NCBI GenBank assembly: GCA_009760855.2
Contig: WPIO01000281.1
Location: 1-64,000 of the forward strand
Source of the DNA: Cristatella mucedo
Taxonomy: Eukaryota > Bryozoa > Phylactolaemata > Cristatellidae
Direction of reading: 5' to 3'
Length of the DNA: 64,000 bases
The notes under the pieces are model-generated. The model ran no database searches and was not told where the DNA came from. It saw only the letters and a list, made by a program, of their open reading frames with translations. Below, piece after piece: positions 22,628 through 33,616 of the stretch. Positions within the stretch are counted from its first letter, which is position 1, and every line of letters begins with the position of its first letter. Made by a program: the position numbers and the translations under genes.

Positions 22628-23164
22628 CCTAAGAGCTGTTAGATGCACAGCCAGGCCTCTAGACCTGTTCTATAGCCTTGACTTCTCTAGCACCTCTAAA
22701 ACATGTGAGACCATCCATAGCAAAAGTGATAAGCCGCTGCCATAAAGCCGACACCAAGCATTGGCGCATTGGAAGGTGCATTACTTGGCATCATAATTTT
22801 GTGCAACCCAAACACAGGTCTCTTCTTCAATAAAAGTAAGCCCCTATTGCGGACCGAAGGTACTATACTGGAAATTCTTCCAGAGTAGCACTTCACATCA
22901 CGGGGTTTGCATGGCTGCAGTGTCGGATTGAGGCAGCCTGACACCAACATCCCCCTTCATTCGGACAAATAAAGAGGGCTGCATCTGTCCGTCCCTATTG
23001 CTAAGGGCACATTGTACGGCTTCCACGTGTGGGACAGAGCTTAACCTCGAATGCAGTGCTCCTAGTGGTGATAGTTACAGCCACTGCTCAGCCTATGTTC
23101 GACTAACGCCTTCGAAGCCCCGAGCTATCAAATAACGGCTAGCATCTTGTAAGTGCAGCTCTAA
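22628..23164. other. Unassigned stretch
   Basis: Only short frames, no domain. Confidence 0.3.
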
Positions 23165-23875
23165 TGCATTATGATAAATGTATCTCTGTCTGTAACGACA
23201 CCACCGCCATAAACGACTATTGACGGCTCGCATATGCAGAACCAGAGTTTTGGTACAAGCAAACTCCCATCGCCTAAGCGTGGCTTTCGGTAGCCACCAG
23301 ACTCTCTGTCCTATGTACACAAAGAGAAAAGTGAGGAGAGCATAAGAGCATGATGTCAGGAAAGCAGTTGAGGTAGTGAGTAGCATGGAAGTAGAATCTC
23401 AGTACCGCTGAAGACGGATCAGTCCAATAGCCGGCAGCAGGAGAGTAGCTATCGCGTTGCATACGAATTTTTGAAATGTCGAAGTTCCGCAGTCATAGGA
23501 CCTGCAAAGGTAAAAACGTCTATCGCCAGTCAGGCGTTAAGCAGAACAATAGAGCAGTTAATCAAAGTCGCACATAGGACCATGGGCGGGTGAGCAAAGA
23601 AGGCTACAAACTGACTGTGCATCTGCTCAGCTAGGCTATAGAGGAGTCCAAGCACGTGGCAGAGCCTTGTCTAGACAAGCATTAAGAACATTTGCTTTGT
23701 ATCAGTTGATCAACCAGCAGCCAGCATAGCATCTCACAAATGACAGACGTGTGGTCACAACCCTGGTACCTGGAAAAACTAGCCTTGCAGCCATATTCAC
23801 ATGGACCAGCTGCAGTGGCCTATGTTGCTTTTCCTTTGGTAGCAAGCCAGTAGGGAAATGGATTGGGCGTCATGC
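23165..23875 (-). mobile_element. LINE family B, 5'-truncated copy
   Basis: Minus orientation: ATGTATCTCTGTCTGTAAC near the 3' end, GGCTTTCGGTAGCCACCAGA, AGTTGAGGTAGTGAGTAGCATGG, then CAGCCATATTCACATGGAC and CAGCTGCAGTGGC as in the reference copy at 62850. It has many small indels. Confidence 0.85.
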
Positions 23876-24419
23876 ATCAGCCGATAACAGCAGACCATGA
23901 CAAACGAGCATGACATACCTTAACGCAAAGCCGAGTCCAGAGCCATAATTAGAAGTTCAGTAGATATCAATGCAAAGAGAAGGGTTGCATGACAGCTCAA
24001 GGGCGGCCATGACATGCATCAACTGTCACCATATAGCCCACGTTAGATTGCCCTTGATAGCTCCCATCAAGCTCAAGTATTCCAAGGCTCAAACATCTGG
24101 GAGCACAGCTGACTGTCACTTGTTGCACGGATCTTTGAAGCTTTGACCGGAGCTTACACTGCAACAACATTATTATTGCATAGTCCGATTCCCAATCAGC
24201 TAAATCACTAATGACCCATGAATATCGGTAGCTTAGAATCAGTTGCTTAGATTTCAACTCTGTGTGCAAGAAATCGTGATCCTTCCTACGTAATATAGGA
24301 TGATTTCAAATCGTTCACTTTATGATTACTTATCTAGACCGTTTGTGCACCGAAATATTTGAATGCATGGAACTGCGACACTCGTTGCTCTCTTGTGGCA
24401 TACATGTGGCATAACGTCC
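23876..24419. other. Unassigned stretch
   Basis: No LINE signal until about 24420; short frames only. Confidence 0.3.
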
Positions 24420-26905
24420 CTAACTCCACATCGCAGGGATCACACAGTTGACCAGATTTTCTCATACAACTCCACTTTGCGTCATCAACCACCCTATATT
24501 ACCAACTCTTGCATGATCTGACCACATGACCGAATCCTCATTCAATCTACAGTAGGGTGCCCACATCCTCCTCATGAAATAACCTGTGAATCGCGAAAAC
24601 CTACAAGACTTTGACATCGATGCTGTCGCATGTAGAACAATATCTAGCTTTCGACTCTGCTGCTCGGTCCTCCCTCCGATCATCATCACTTCTGGTAGAT
24701 ATATACAACAACATACTCAGCTGACCACACCTGACGCATGGCACTCAGACAAAGCGCATTCTGTGCCACCCCCCGCCCAGACGGCCCATGGCTTACCACA
24801 GACATTAACCAGCCAGGCATTAAACGAAAGCTTTCTGAAAAAGCATACACAAGATCCGACTAATCCATTGACAGCATATGAAGACTACGGTAAGTCGTAC
24901 CAATCGATCCCCTAGCAAAGACCAAGTCTAGCTTCTATGGAACATTGTTGAATCACAGATACAACCAAAGATGCTGATGTCGACAATAAACCATCTCCCT
25001 CAACCATTACTGATTAGTTCTTTACCTGATGATCCTCAGGATAATCTAGCTTGATCGCTTCTCTCGATTCTTTGTAGAAGATACAAGATCAGGGAATCCA
25101 TCCCCGTATTTATCTTCCCACTAGAATGCTGTTCCTCGGTTCCTGGCTGCACCCTCAATGTCTGCATTTAAGCAGGTCGACCTAGTCCTAAAGTCGTATC
25201 AACCAAAGAAGACAACAAGTCCCTCTGGACCCTATTCCCACTGTCCTGCTCCTATGTTGTATTGATCTAGCTGCTGCCATGCATAACTAATATCATTATT
25301 ATGCCACAGCCTCAGGTCATGTCCCACCACCTTTCAAAAAGCTGTAGTCAGGCCTCTCCTCAAGAAAGCAACACTAGACCAGAACTTGAGCAAGTACCGC
25401 CCAGTCTCCCTACTACCATTTTATCAAAGACACTGAACAGGTCGTGGCAAACCAACTAAACTCATTTATCGAAACTTCGCTGATCCTGCTAGTAAGTTCC
25501 AGTCTGGCTTTGTTAATCACTCCAGTCAGTATTGCTTAGGGCATGCAAACGACTTACTTAGGAATGCAGACATGGGTAGAGTGTCTCGGCTTTGTTTTGC
25601 TCGAACTCGTGGGCAGCTTTTGACACCATCGATCATAAAGTTCTTCTAGAGCGCCTCTCATTTCGCCTGGGCATCACTGGAACTGCCCAGTGGTTCGGGT
25701 CCTATCTCATTGGGAGACTCAGAGTATTGACGGAATAAAGATCATCTGAAGTACGTCTGAAATATGGAGTACCTCAGGGCTCCGTGCTAGGTCCAGTTCT
25801 TTTTCACGGTTTATACTCTCCCACTTGCTGATTAACAAGCACAATCTTGGTTTTCTACTTCTATGTGGATGACACTCAGTTGTACCTTTGCTTGATCCCT
25901 GCAGCCTTTCGAGCACCTCAAATTTTCAAACTCACTTGCTGCATGAATTGACAACATCCGCACATGGATGGCAGCAAATTTTCTAAACTAAACGATGATA
26001 AAACTAACTTACTAGTTGGCCAAGTAACCCAGATTCAGAGGTTGGCTGACGCTCAAATTGGCTCTGCCAGCATATCTCCTGTCGAATCAGCCTGGTTGTG
26101 TGTCATATTCAAAGCGACCTCTCGTTAGCGACTATTATATCAGCTACACGGTCAGAACTATTTATTATCTGTTTCATAATAATGCTAAAATTTGGGTTTG
26201 TCGATAAGGATGTCTAAGTTGGTCACGCATTCGTGACATCTCGTCTCGACTTCTGCAACTCACTGCTTACTGGCCTACCAGCTTGTGCCATCAGGCGATT
26301 GCAGCTGGTCCAAAACTTCGCAACTAGGCTTGTTCGTCATGAGCCGTCCGTCTTCATTACTCCACTTCTGGCTGACCTGCACTGGCTACCAGTCAAGCAA
26401 CGGATTGACTTCGTTTCGTCGTCTTAGGTCCCTTCATTCTAGTCGCTCCAGCCTATTTCTCCGACAAATTCCCCCATCAGGCTAATCATCGTACCACCTG
26501 CTTTTTCGGAATCTAACAGTCTAGAAATACCTGGTACAAACCTCGTTGGAGACTGTGCGTTTAGTTCGTATGCTCCCAAAGCCTGAAGCCCCGACCTGTG
26601 TCAGAACATCCTGACCTGACCACATTTAAAACGAACTTAAAACACACCTATTTAGGACAGCATTTAGTGGGTCCTCAGATTCGTCCTGATGTGCTTATGC
26701 GTGCTGACACTGGATCGTTGCCACTAACCACATTTGCATGCTGACCCTCTTGCATGTCACCCCTAACCACGTTATTCATCTTGGTTTGTTTTTCAAGCAT
26801 GATTTTACTTCATCATTTAATTGCATTCTCTTTACAAATGTAAAGCCCTAGAAAGAAATTAAGTACTCTGAGGGGGCTTTATCAAGTACATTATTGTTAT
26901 TAATA
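24420..26905 (+). mobile_element. LINE family A, longest copy (endonuclease end, RT, C-terminal domain)
   Basis: About 2.5 kb in correct order. First comes the endonuclease-to-RT linker (NRENLQDFDIDAV, then degenerate PWLTTDINQPGIKRKLSEKA). The RT N-terminal block follows (KAVVRPLLKKATLDQNLSKY and RPVSLLP), then KFQSGF, then the GSVLGP block, then the catalytic site at 25862-25873 as YVDD followed by TQLYL. Next is the post-RT domain (LHWLPVKQRIDF) and the 3' UTR with tail CTCTGAGGGGGCTTTATC and AAGTACATTATTGTTATT. Numerous stops and frameshifts make it inactive. It is the best template in the window for reconstructing the family's layout. Confidence 0.9.
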
Positions 26906-26953
26906 TTATTACTTAGCACTCAGCCGGTTAACTATACCCTTTCTGGCCAATTG

Positions 26954-26954
26954 C

Positions 26955-26991
<37 letters not shown>
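26954..26991 (+). repeat. (GA)n microsatellite
   Basis: About 38 bp of uninterrupted GA, just downstream of the LINE A copy. Confidence 0.95.
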
Positions 26992-26993
<2 letters not shown>

Positions 26994-27147
26994 GCATATC
27001 TGGCACACCTTTGTAGGCATCCGTATTATGCGCTGGGATGTTTCCGCTGGGATGGTTAGAGGGGATCTACGAAGCTTATTTGACAAGAGCTGATGCATGG
27101 CAGCTGGAGCAGCTGCCGTGGATGGCCTGAGTTCGCACGCCCACCAG

Positions 27148-27194
27148 GTTGCTGTGGCACTGCAGACGTTGCACACCTACATACCGGAATGCAG
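27148..27194 (+). CDS. Possible short kinase exon (end of helix C)
   Basis: Between CCACCAG and TGCAG-GTGAGA lies a 47-base block, VAVALQTLHTYIPEC. It starts in phase 0, matching the phase 0 donor at 17602, and would extend FCQ with the end of helix C and the start of beta-4 (compare E-V-x-x-L-x-x-L-x-H). It is too short for certainty. Confidence 0.25.
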
Positions 27195-27599
27195 GTGAGA
27201 TTATCAGCTACTACCCGAGTAGGTGCAGGCAGTGCTGAGTGTCGCGGTTTGATTTGGGCTTTAGCCTAGCCAATTTCAAGTTGTGCACATCACACAATGC
27301 GTGCAAGAGCTTCATGTTATGCATTCTTCTGTTGGCCACAATGAGTTTTGTGCTGTTGATGAGCCAATCCCGGTGCACCTTGAACCCCAGAAGCATTTCT
27401 GCATCTAACAGGCACTACTTCCCCACACAAGCCATCGGCATCTGGCTGGCTCATGTTTGGCTCGGTGCTCTTAGCCTTGCCATTTGAGCAGCTGCCTACC
27501 CACTACGGCAGACAGGAAGGGGGCATCCAGGCAGGCAGTAGCAAGCACAAGTCATCAGGTGATGCTTCCAAAAATGGCATAATAAGGGGGCAGGGTAGC

Positions 27600-27920
27600 A
27601 GCACCTTCATCTGCTTGGTTGCACTGTCACCTGCTCGACTGCTACCGAGCCTGAGTTTGGCCTCAGCTTGCTGCCGAGATGCAGGAGCTCGATGCTTCAC
27701 TTGTGACGTCATAAAGCCCGTCCATGGCGACGTTAAGAGTGCTAACATTCTGCTGGACACCTTTGCAATGCCAGACTCGCCAGACACAGGGATTGTCGAA
27801 GGAGCTGAACGAAGGCGAGTCGGCCGTGTCCACGACGACTGGCATCGGCACGCCGGCTACTGCCATCCAGCTGCCAGCTTAAGGGCCTTACTATGTGCAC
27901 TACGACTGGTTCTCATTCGT
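27600..27920 (+). pseudogene. TKL/IRAK-like protein kinase catalytic core (frameshifted)
   Basis: Helix E reads SLASACCRDAG, followed by KPVHGDVKSANILLD. This is the catalytic loop with HGD in place of HRD, a non-RD form seen in some TKL kinases; the Asp, Lys and Asn are all present. The DFG triplet appears as Asp-Thr-Gly at 27783-27791. The activation segment continues in a second frame as KELNEGESAVSTTTGIGTP and returns to the first as GYCHP, matching the GTxGYxxPE block of TKL kinases. A third frame then gives GPYYVHYDWFSF, the D-x-x-S-F block of subdomain IX. A GTAGGT donor follows at 27921. At least three frame changes occur, so the copy is broken or mis-assembled. The upstream exon edge is unclear. 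Confidence 0.75.
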
Positions 27921-28251
27921 GTAGGTACGTTTGCACCGGCCTTGGTACATTGTGCAAAGTGGCTGCTGTCGGGCTCCATCAGCCGTGTGTCGCCTGTGTA
28001 AAAATTAAGGCACCCAAAAGTTATTGACACAACATTAAAGTCTTTGCTGCCTTACTGACAGCCAGTATGATGAGAGTTGGTATAAAATGGCTGTTGCCCC
28101 ACTACCGATGCGCCTGCAAAACAACTGTAAGCAGCTCATTGTACTAGTAAGACCAGGAAAGAGTGAACTAGAGACACTAGATGAGATGCCATTAAGTCCA
28201 GAACTCTGCTTCTATATTCTTATCTTAGCAGTTCCGAATTTACCTGAATAG
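27921..28251. other. Unassigned, probable intron
   Basis: Nothing recognisable. Confidence 0.3.
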
Positions 28252-28614
28252 TATGCCTCAATTATAGGTTTGCACGACAGCTGCCGGACTTTTGTAGCCG
28301 ACATCTTCGTGGACCACCAGCACCTGCCGTATTGCCTAGCTTGGCTCGACTTCGCATCTGACACACACCAGTATGACTGTCTTCTTGCAGTGCTGCTGGA
28401 GCTGTGCTTTTGCAGAAACCTGCTGCTGCTGTGCTCGAATGGGTCAGATGTCCTGTACACGCTGCTGTACAAGAAGAATCTGCTGCACTGGGATCACACT
28501 GGAAACAGCTGCAGGTTGCTCATTGAGGTGCCTATGTCCAGCACTGCTGCACATTCAGTCAGCTCTCTCCTCGGCGCTGTGCTCTCTGCCGATCAAGCAG
28601 TGCCAGCCGGCTGA
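28252..28614 (+). CDS. Unassigned exon-like frame, Leu/Cys-rich
   Basis: The plus frame from about 28252 to the stop at 28612 reads without interruption. It contains TFVADIFVDHQHLPYCLAWL, later LAVLLELCFCRNLLLLCSN and VLYTLLYKKNLLHW. The spacing of Leu/Cys and polar residues looks like a helical solid fold rather than composition noise. Possible splice sites are CACGACAG before and CTGCAG-GTTGCT inside, so the exon may end near 28515. I do not recognise the domain. It lies just after the kinase core and could be part of the same gene. Confidence 0.3.
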   Translation, partial: YASIIGLHDSCRTFVADIFVDHQHLPYCLAWLDFASDTHQYDCLLAVLLELCFCRNLLLLCSNGSDVLYTLLYKKNLLHWDHTGNSCRLLIEVPMSSTAAHSVSSLLGAVLSADQAVPAG

Positions 28615-29509
28615 CACGGCTAACTTTCGATTAAAGCCCGACCGCAGAGCTATATGCTCTGCCTGTTCTCTCAAGCATTGGCTGGGTTGTGAATAGCTCT
28701 TTGGCATGCTGACTGCTTGTTTGATGTTGCCAGCATCGAGATAAGATTGCCGAGGTACGCTGGCTCACAGTGTGCACGAAGAAGAACAACAATGAAGACG
28801 CAGAGCCACAGAGCTATAGCTGACCTGGGTCGATCGGCGTGCACATGAAAATCTTTTTCTAACCCACGATGTCAGACCGTAGCAATTGTCCAAGATATTG
28901 ATTTGCACGTCCACCGTGCTTGCATAATAGTGACAACGTTCACCTGCTTCTGTTTCTCCTGGGATTTTCGGTCCCTTGCTGCTACACCAGTGCTACACCA
29001 GTGCTATTCCATCAGGTTTCCTCCAAACTGCATTTTGCTTCTTGCATTCTCTGGTTGCTTTCATTTCATTTCTCTGCCCGTCTTGTAAACCTCTCCAAGC
29101 ATCGACATCTTGTACACCTCGTAGTTCTGCAATGCAGTAAGCAGATGCCCTGCATGCATCCTTACATGCTCATATAATATACACACCTATGCATGCATGC
29201 AAGCAGCGTATACACTAATGTCCACGAGTCTCCATAACCTTGGAACAGGCGCAGTTTTCCATGCACCTTCTGCCTGAGCTGTCCAGTGCGGCCCAGGAAG
29301 TGAGTGGCTAACAACGGAAATTGTCTCCACACTTTATGACTACCGACGAGCCGGGCATGAGTAAGAGGGCACAGCACGACGGAGAAAGATGAGAAAGCGA
29401 CCTCCCTCTATGTGTAAATGTGAGAGCAATTGGTGGCTACCGGACGCAGGCAGCAGAGCATGTACAAGTGTTGTTGGAAGTTGCTGGCATTTTGGGTGAG
29501 CATTTGCCT
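28615..29509. other. Unassigned; one possible exon at about 29219-29299
   Basis: A frame reading CPRVSITLEQAQFSMHLLPE and then LSSAAQE ends at a perfect GTGAGT donor (29300). It has no clear acceptor and no domain. Otherwise nothing supported. Confidence 0.25.
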
Positions 29510-29695
29510 CCCCGGCCGCAGGAAGAAAAATCGAAGGGGTGGGGAAGATGAGAGAGAAGAGATAAGAATAGAGTACGAGAAGAGTGGAGAATAGAGAGAC
29601 AGTAGAAACAGATGAGAACAGAGTGGTCCAAGAAAGAGAGAGAAGAAGAGAGAGGAGAGGAAGAGAGAGAAGAGGGAGAGAGAGAGAGGATGGGA
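29510..29695 (+). repeat. GA-rich low-complexity tract
   Basis: Impure (GAGA)n with GGAAGA interruptions, about 180 bp. The long Ser/Leu-rich minus frames over it come from CT repeats on that strand. Confidence 0.9.
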
Positions 29696-30354
29696 TTGGC
29701 ATCCGCATGAGCAACGAACCACGTTTTTTTCCTCTGAACCCTTCCCTTAATTCATTTTCGTCCATTTGAGCTTTTCCTTTTCCCTGTTGTGTAAGCCGGG
29801 CACGGCCCAGGCCTTGTGGTGGAGGTCCAAAGTGGTTCCCCCCCCACGATTCCACGAACTGCCCGAACCTGGAATTGGGGCCCAAGTGGGGTAGCAAGCA
29901 ATGTGGAAGTGGTCAGTTTTTGCTGATTGGAAACATCCGTGGCCATGGAGTTCCCCATGGCCACAGAAACACCTGACACCTGCCAGCAGCAAATGCCTAG
30001 ACAATAGATCGCACACTTTAGCCTAGGACAGCGTTTTTAAATCCACATATATTTCAAGAATAATTGTCTTAAAAGGGAACCCCTCTTGCTGTTTTTGCAT
30101 AGACTTACGAATATGTTTGGAGAAAGCAATTGACTTTAGACGACACGAGAAGCCCAGGCTCGGCTCTAGGCCTTTGGCTCTTGGCGTCACATTTCCTGCC
30201 TCATGACCCCACCCGTTCGACGGGAATAGCAAGTAGAGATTGCCGGGAAATTGTGCAGTTGCAGACGTGGGCCACCCTGGGCCTGTTTATTGCTTACTGC
30301 TGAAGCCGCCAGTCCAATACTTGTTTCACGTTGCAGACGTTCGCCATGCCTCTA
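29696..30354. other. Unassigned stretch
   Basis: Overlapping short frames only. A short near-palindrome (GTGGCCATGGAGTTCCCCATGGCCAC) lies at about 29939-29965. Confidence 0.3.
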
Positions 30355-30384
30355 CTGACTGCTGCTGCGGATTTGACCAGGTCC

Positions 30385-30600
30385 GCCGTCAAAGACCGAG
30401 TACCACGACCACTGGCAAGGGACAGACGATGCCAGCCTTGAGGCGGCCAACTTGCTGTTCCACATCGCCCGTGACAACTTGCATATCACCATGCCGAGCG
30501 GGGACAGACGTACTTGTACTGCGATGACTGTCACTGCAAGAAGGTGGCTGGGCTTCGATTGATGGGCGAATCGCTCATGCAGCCGCACAGGATCGTATAG
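30385..30600 (+). pseudogene. Exon-like coding block, unassigned (one frameshift)
   Basis: After GGATTTGACCAG one frame reads KTEYHDHWQGTDDASLEAAN and then LLFHIARDNLHITMPSGD. At about 30505 it shifts to TYLYCDDCHCKKVAGLRLM and GESLMQPHRIV, followed by a stop. The amino-acid mix and the clean continuation across a single-base shift suggest genuine coding with an indel. The Cys-x2-Cys-x-Cys cluster might bind metal. I do not recognise the family. Confidence 0.35.
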
Positions 30601-30933
30601 CTACCGAAAGATGGAAAGGAGTTTTTGAGGGGCCGGTGATGCTGCTGCAGGTGCATGGCCCAAGCAAAGCATTGAGCTCCGCACGCCCAGCCCCTGGGCA
30701 GCCGCGTATCTGCATCACCCGGTTCATTATGATCGTGCAGCAAATCTGGTAGCAGTAATAATTTCTAGGATAACATCGCTACCAGCTTGCTGATATATAA
30801 AAATGAAGACATTATCATTACAGATATTAACCATTGTTGCAGTGTTGTAGCAGATGCAAATGTTTAAAATGAGCTCATGCTCGAGCACTGCCCCTCTACC
30901 CTCTAACTCACAGGTGCTGGCATGTGCTCCTGC

Positions 30934-30996
30934 GCACACACACCCATACATGGGAACAAAGACTCACACACACGCACGCACACACACACACACAAT
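30934..30996 (+). repeat. (CA)n microsatellite, interrupted
   Basis: CACACACACACC, then ACTCACACACACGCACGCAC and ACACACACACAC. Confidence 0.9.
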
Positions 30997-31054
30997 CCGA
31001 ACATGCCAATCACGCAAGAGTCTTAAGTGCACACATGCATTCACAAGTGCTCAG

Positions 31055-31253
31055 GATTCTCCACTATATTAATCAGTCTGCTGCATTTCGAAAAGGTGCA
31101 TCTGAGGTCGAGAAGCAGGCAGTATATACTGGCAAAATGCCAGTGACGGAGGGTGTGCCCATCGGTCAAGCAGAAGTGGGACAGCTGGATGCTGCGCCGC
31201 CGCCACCGCCCTCCGCTGTCCCTATGCAGCTGCTAATCGTTCTGCGGACCTGA
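31055..31253 (+). CDS. Unassigned frame with Pro-rich end
   Basis: The frame reads SAAFRKGASEVEKQAVYTGK, then MPVTEGVPIGQAEVGQLDAA, then a five-Pro run, and stops at 31251. Its charged, mixed composition looks more like protein than the neighbouring frames. The splice evidence is weak and no family is recognised. Confidence 0.2.
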
Positions 31254-33239
31254 TGCCTGGCCGAGGCTTCAGCTCAGGATATAGGCGCCGTGCAGAAGGC
31301 ATAGGTCTCAGCAACCCGAAAGCTTGACCACGTGGTGGATTTTAATAAAATGATGGCGTACGTGCCTGGTAGCACTCTGGTCGTCGAGCTAACGATATGT
31401 TCGTAGGACCTGTGCAGCAGCAACTGCATACCACTCTTTAACCAAGAGAAACCAGCCGAGGTCACGGCCGCTGCTGCTGCTGCAGCACCACCCGAAGCTG
31501 CCCTGAGGAGGTGCGCCTCGTGCTTTGTCATGCTGGCTAGTGAAGGTAGGAAACGTGTCCTGTCTCTTGCTGTTCTTAATCGTATGCTGCCTGCTGACGT
31601 GTGACAGCACTGTTGCCTGCCTGTCGCTCAGCCTGCTGACCAGTGCCCCCAGTGGCTGACCAGGGGGAGGGGAGGGCAAGAGGGCAGCGTTTGTGTCCTC
31701 CTGCACCTCTCAACAGGCAATGTGGCTACCTCCTACTCCCACTGCTTCCTACCTGCAACCATCGATAAACCAACGATGCCAAGTTCGAGTCGAATGTGCG
31801 ACTTTGACTTTGCGCTAATCAAGTTTCATTAATTGTTGGTCCTGCCCCACATACAAGAAAATCTTGCTGCTTGCATAAAAACAAAATGGCTGGTCTTGCC
31901 CATCGTCGGAAAGTTCCTAGCTCAGCCACTGGCAGCGTCTCTTCCTCTTTACTGGGAAGAGCTGTAGCCTGACAGGAGGTGCTTTGCTGGCCATCGGCCG
32001 GCTCATGCGCTCCTGTTTGGTGTGCCACTGCTTGCCTGCCCAGATCTAGTCAGCTTCAGTCTGTGAAGTCATTGCTCATTGTTGTGGCAGCTTGGCACAG
32101 TTGCCGTGAGCGACTTACCAACGGGGCTCCAGCTTATCGACCGTCAAGTAGGCCCTCCTCCCCCTCCCCGTATAGTATGCCCTTGTCAGCCATTGCTACC
32201 GTGACAGAGCGAGCAGACTGCAGAATGCTGCAGAGCTACCGAAGACCTTGCCGCTTGGACAATAACCCTAGGCGACCTGGCTCGACGTATAGCTAATGGA
32301 GGTGCACAGACTCTCGGTGCAGCAGATTGTACGATTTTCGTAATGGCGCACACGTGTTGCATGTGTGAAGGAAAATGATTGGCTGCTCGGAACCTAGCAA
32401 GCACAGAAGCTGCTTGGCCACAGCCACCTTGGCACAGAAACTGCTTGCACATAAAGCGCACTAGCTAGCTCCCAGCTATCTGTAGGTTATAGGTTATTAA
32501 TTTTGTTCCTGTTAATATAAGTTTTACTCATCAATTCTCTCACTAATGTCTTGCTTCAGATATATACAGACTTTCTTTTTTCTGTAGGCTGGGCATGCTA
32601 GTGCAGGTGCACGCACCAGTGTACATCTATGCTCATGGCATCATACTTGCCCACTATGCCATTTGATGGCTTTGCTCATAGCTGCTAGTAGTTGAAACGG
32701 CGGCACGATAAATCAGCCAAATTAAGACTGGCTAATCATTTCTTGTTACTGAATTATGACGGCTAGGAATCACCTATGTGATAATCTATGGTCGAGGCCG
32801 AATAAAAGTCGACACCTGGCAGCTGGCCTTGGCGTTGGAGCTCAAGGCCACTAAGCCTTTGATGTATTCAACGGCTGCTGTTGAACTCCTACAATGTTCT
32901 ACTGCTTTCGAATAGATGTGTCTACTTTTATTAATAAGGACTTATTGTATGAAGGTATAGGTGGTCTCTCTGCCTATTCAACGTTCTGCTGCCATCGGCT
33001 TACTGCCCTACTTGGATTGGCACTGCACCTACAAGTTGCCACCCTCTATACAAGGTTTAGACGTCACCAACATTTGTCACCGTTTGTTTTCGGTCTCGTT
33101 TGGTCCGGGCGTGGAAGCATCACACTTTATTTGTCACAGGCTCATTAGCCATGGTCAGGACAGTGTGGGCACATGATTTGATGAAAGAGATTATTGTGGA
33201 TGTATGAATTGTCCGTTGTTTTGCTAAGCATGTTTGACA
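31254..33239. other. Unassigned stretch
   Basis: Ala-rich and Arg-rich frames at 31274-31706 reflect CTG/CAG runs. 32000-32460 is GC-richer without a domain. 32890-33230 may be a very decayed LINE A body leading into the tail at 33240, but I cannot translate it. Confidence 0.3.
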
Positions 33240-33330
33240 CTTAACATGCTTCCTTTCCAGCATATGAAAACTGCCTAAGAAGAGATTTAATTCTCTTGTG
33301 GCTTTAAACAAATGTCATCATTATTCTAGC
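33240..33330 (+). mobile_element. LINE family A-like tail remnant
   Basis: AAACTGCCTAAGAAGAGATT, then TTCTCTTGTGGCTTTAAAC and CATCATTATTCT follow the order of the family A terminus, with many changes. Confidence 0.5.
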
Positions 33331-33484
33331 TAGTATTAATAATATTATGGATCCACCGTTGTTTATTTATGCCAAGACAGTGCTTGGCTACTGCTTGTTC
33401 GCTATTGGGTTGCTTGAAGATGGGACGTCCGGGTGCCAAGCAAACCACTTGGTTTCATGCGTGAATAGCTGATATTGTTTTCAG

Positions 33485-33616
33485 CAAATATAGCTGGCCT
33501 GCACACGTTGTCATCACTGTGTCAGCCGGAGCAATGCTCGTGGTACTGCTCGACCTGTCTTCGAAGTGGTGAGCCTGTATACTGCCTCCAGCACGGGAGA
33601 GCTCAATCAATCATAG
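33485..33616 (+). CDS. Candidate Cys-rich exon, symmetric phase 1-1
   Basis: A clear acceptor (ATTGTTTTCAG, ending at 33484) and donor (CATAG followed by GTGAGC) bound exactly 132 bases. The phase is 1 on both sides, which allows an exon to be shuffled or skipped without breaking frame. The translation is NIAGLHTLSSLCQPEQCSWY, then CSTCLRSGEPVYCLQHGRAQ. The Cys pattern C-x4-C-x3-C-x2-C-x8-C-x2-H resembles small zinc-binding folds such as B-box or treble-clef modules, but no family fits closely. It lies on the same strand as the kinase pieces; membership in one gene is not shown. Confidence 0.45.

Noticed and set aside
29340-29897. Long Ser/Leu-rich minus frames
   Set aside because: They lie over the GA-rich tract and are products of CT repeats.
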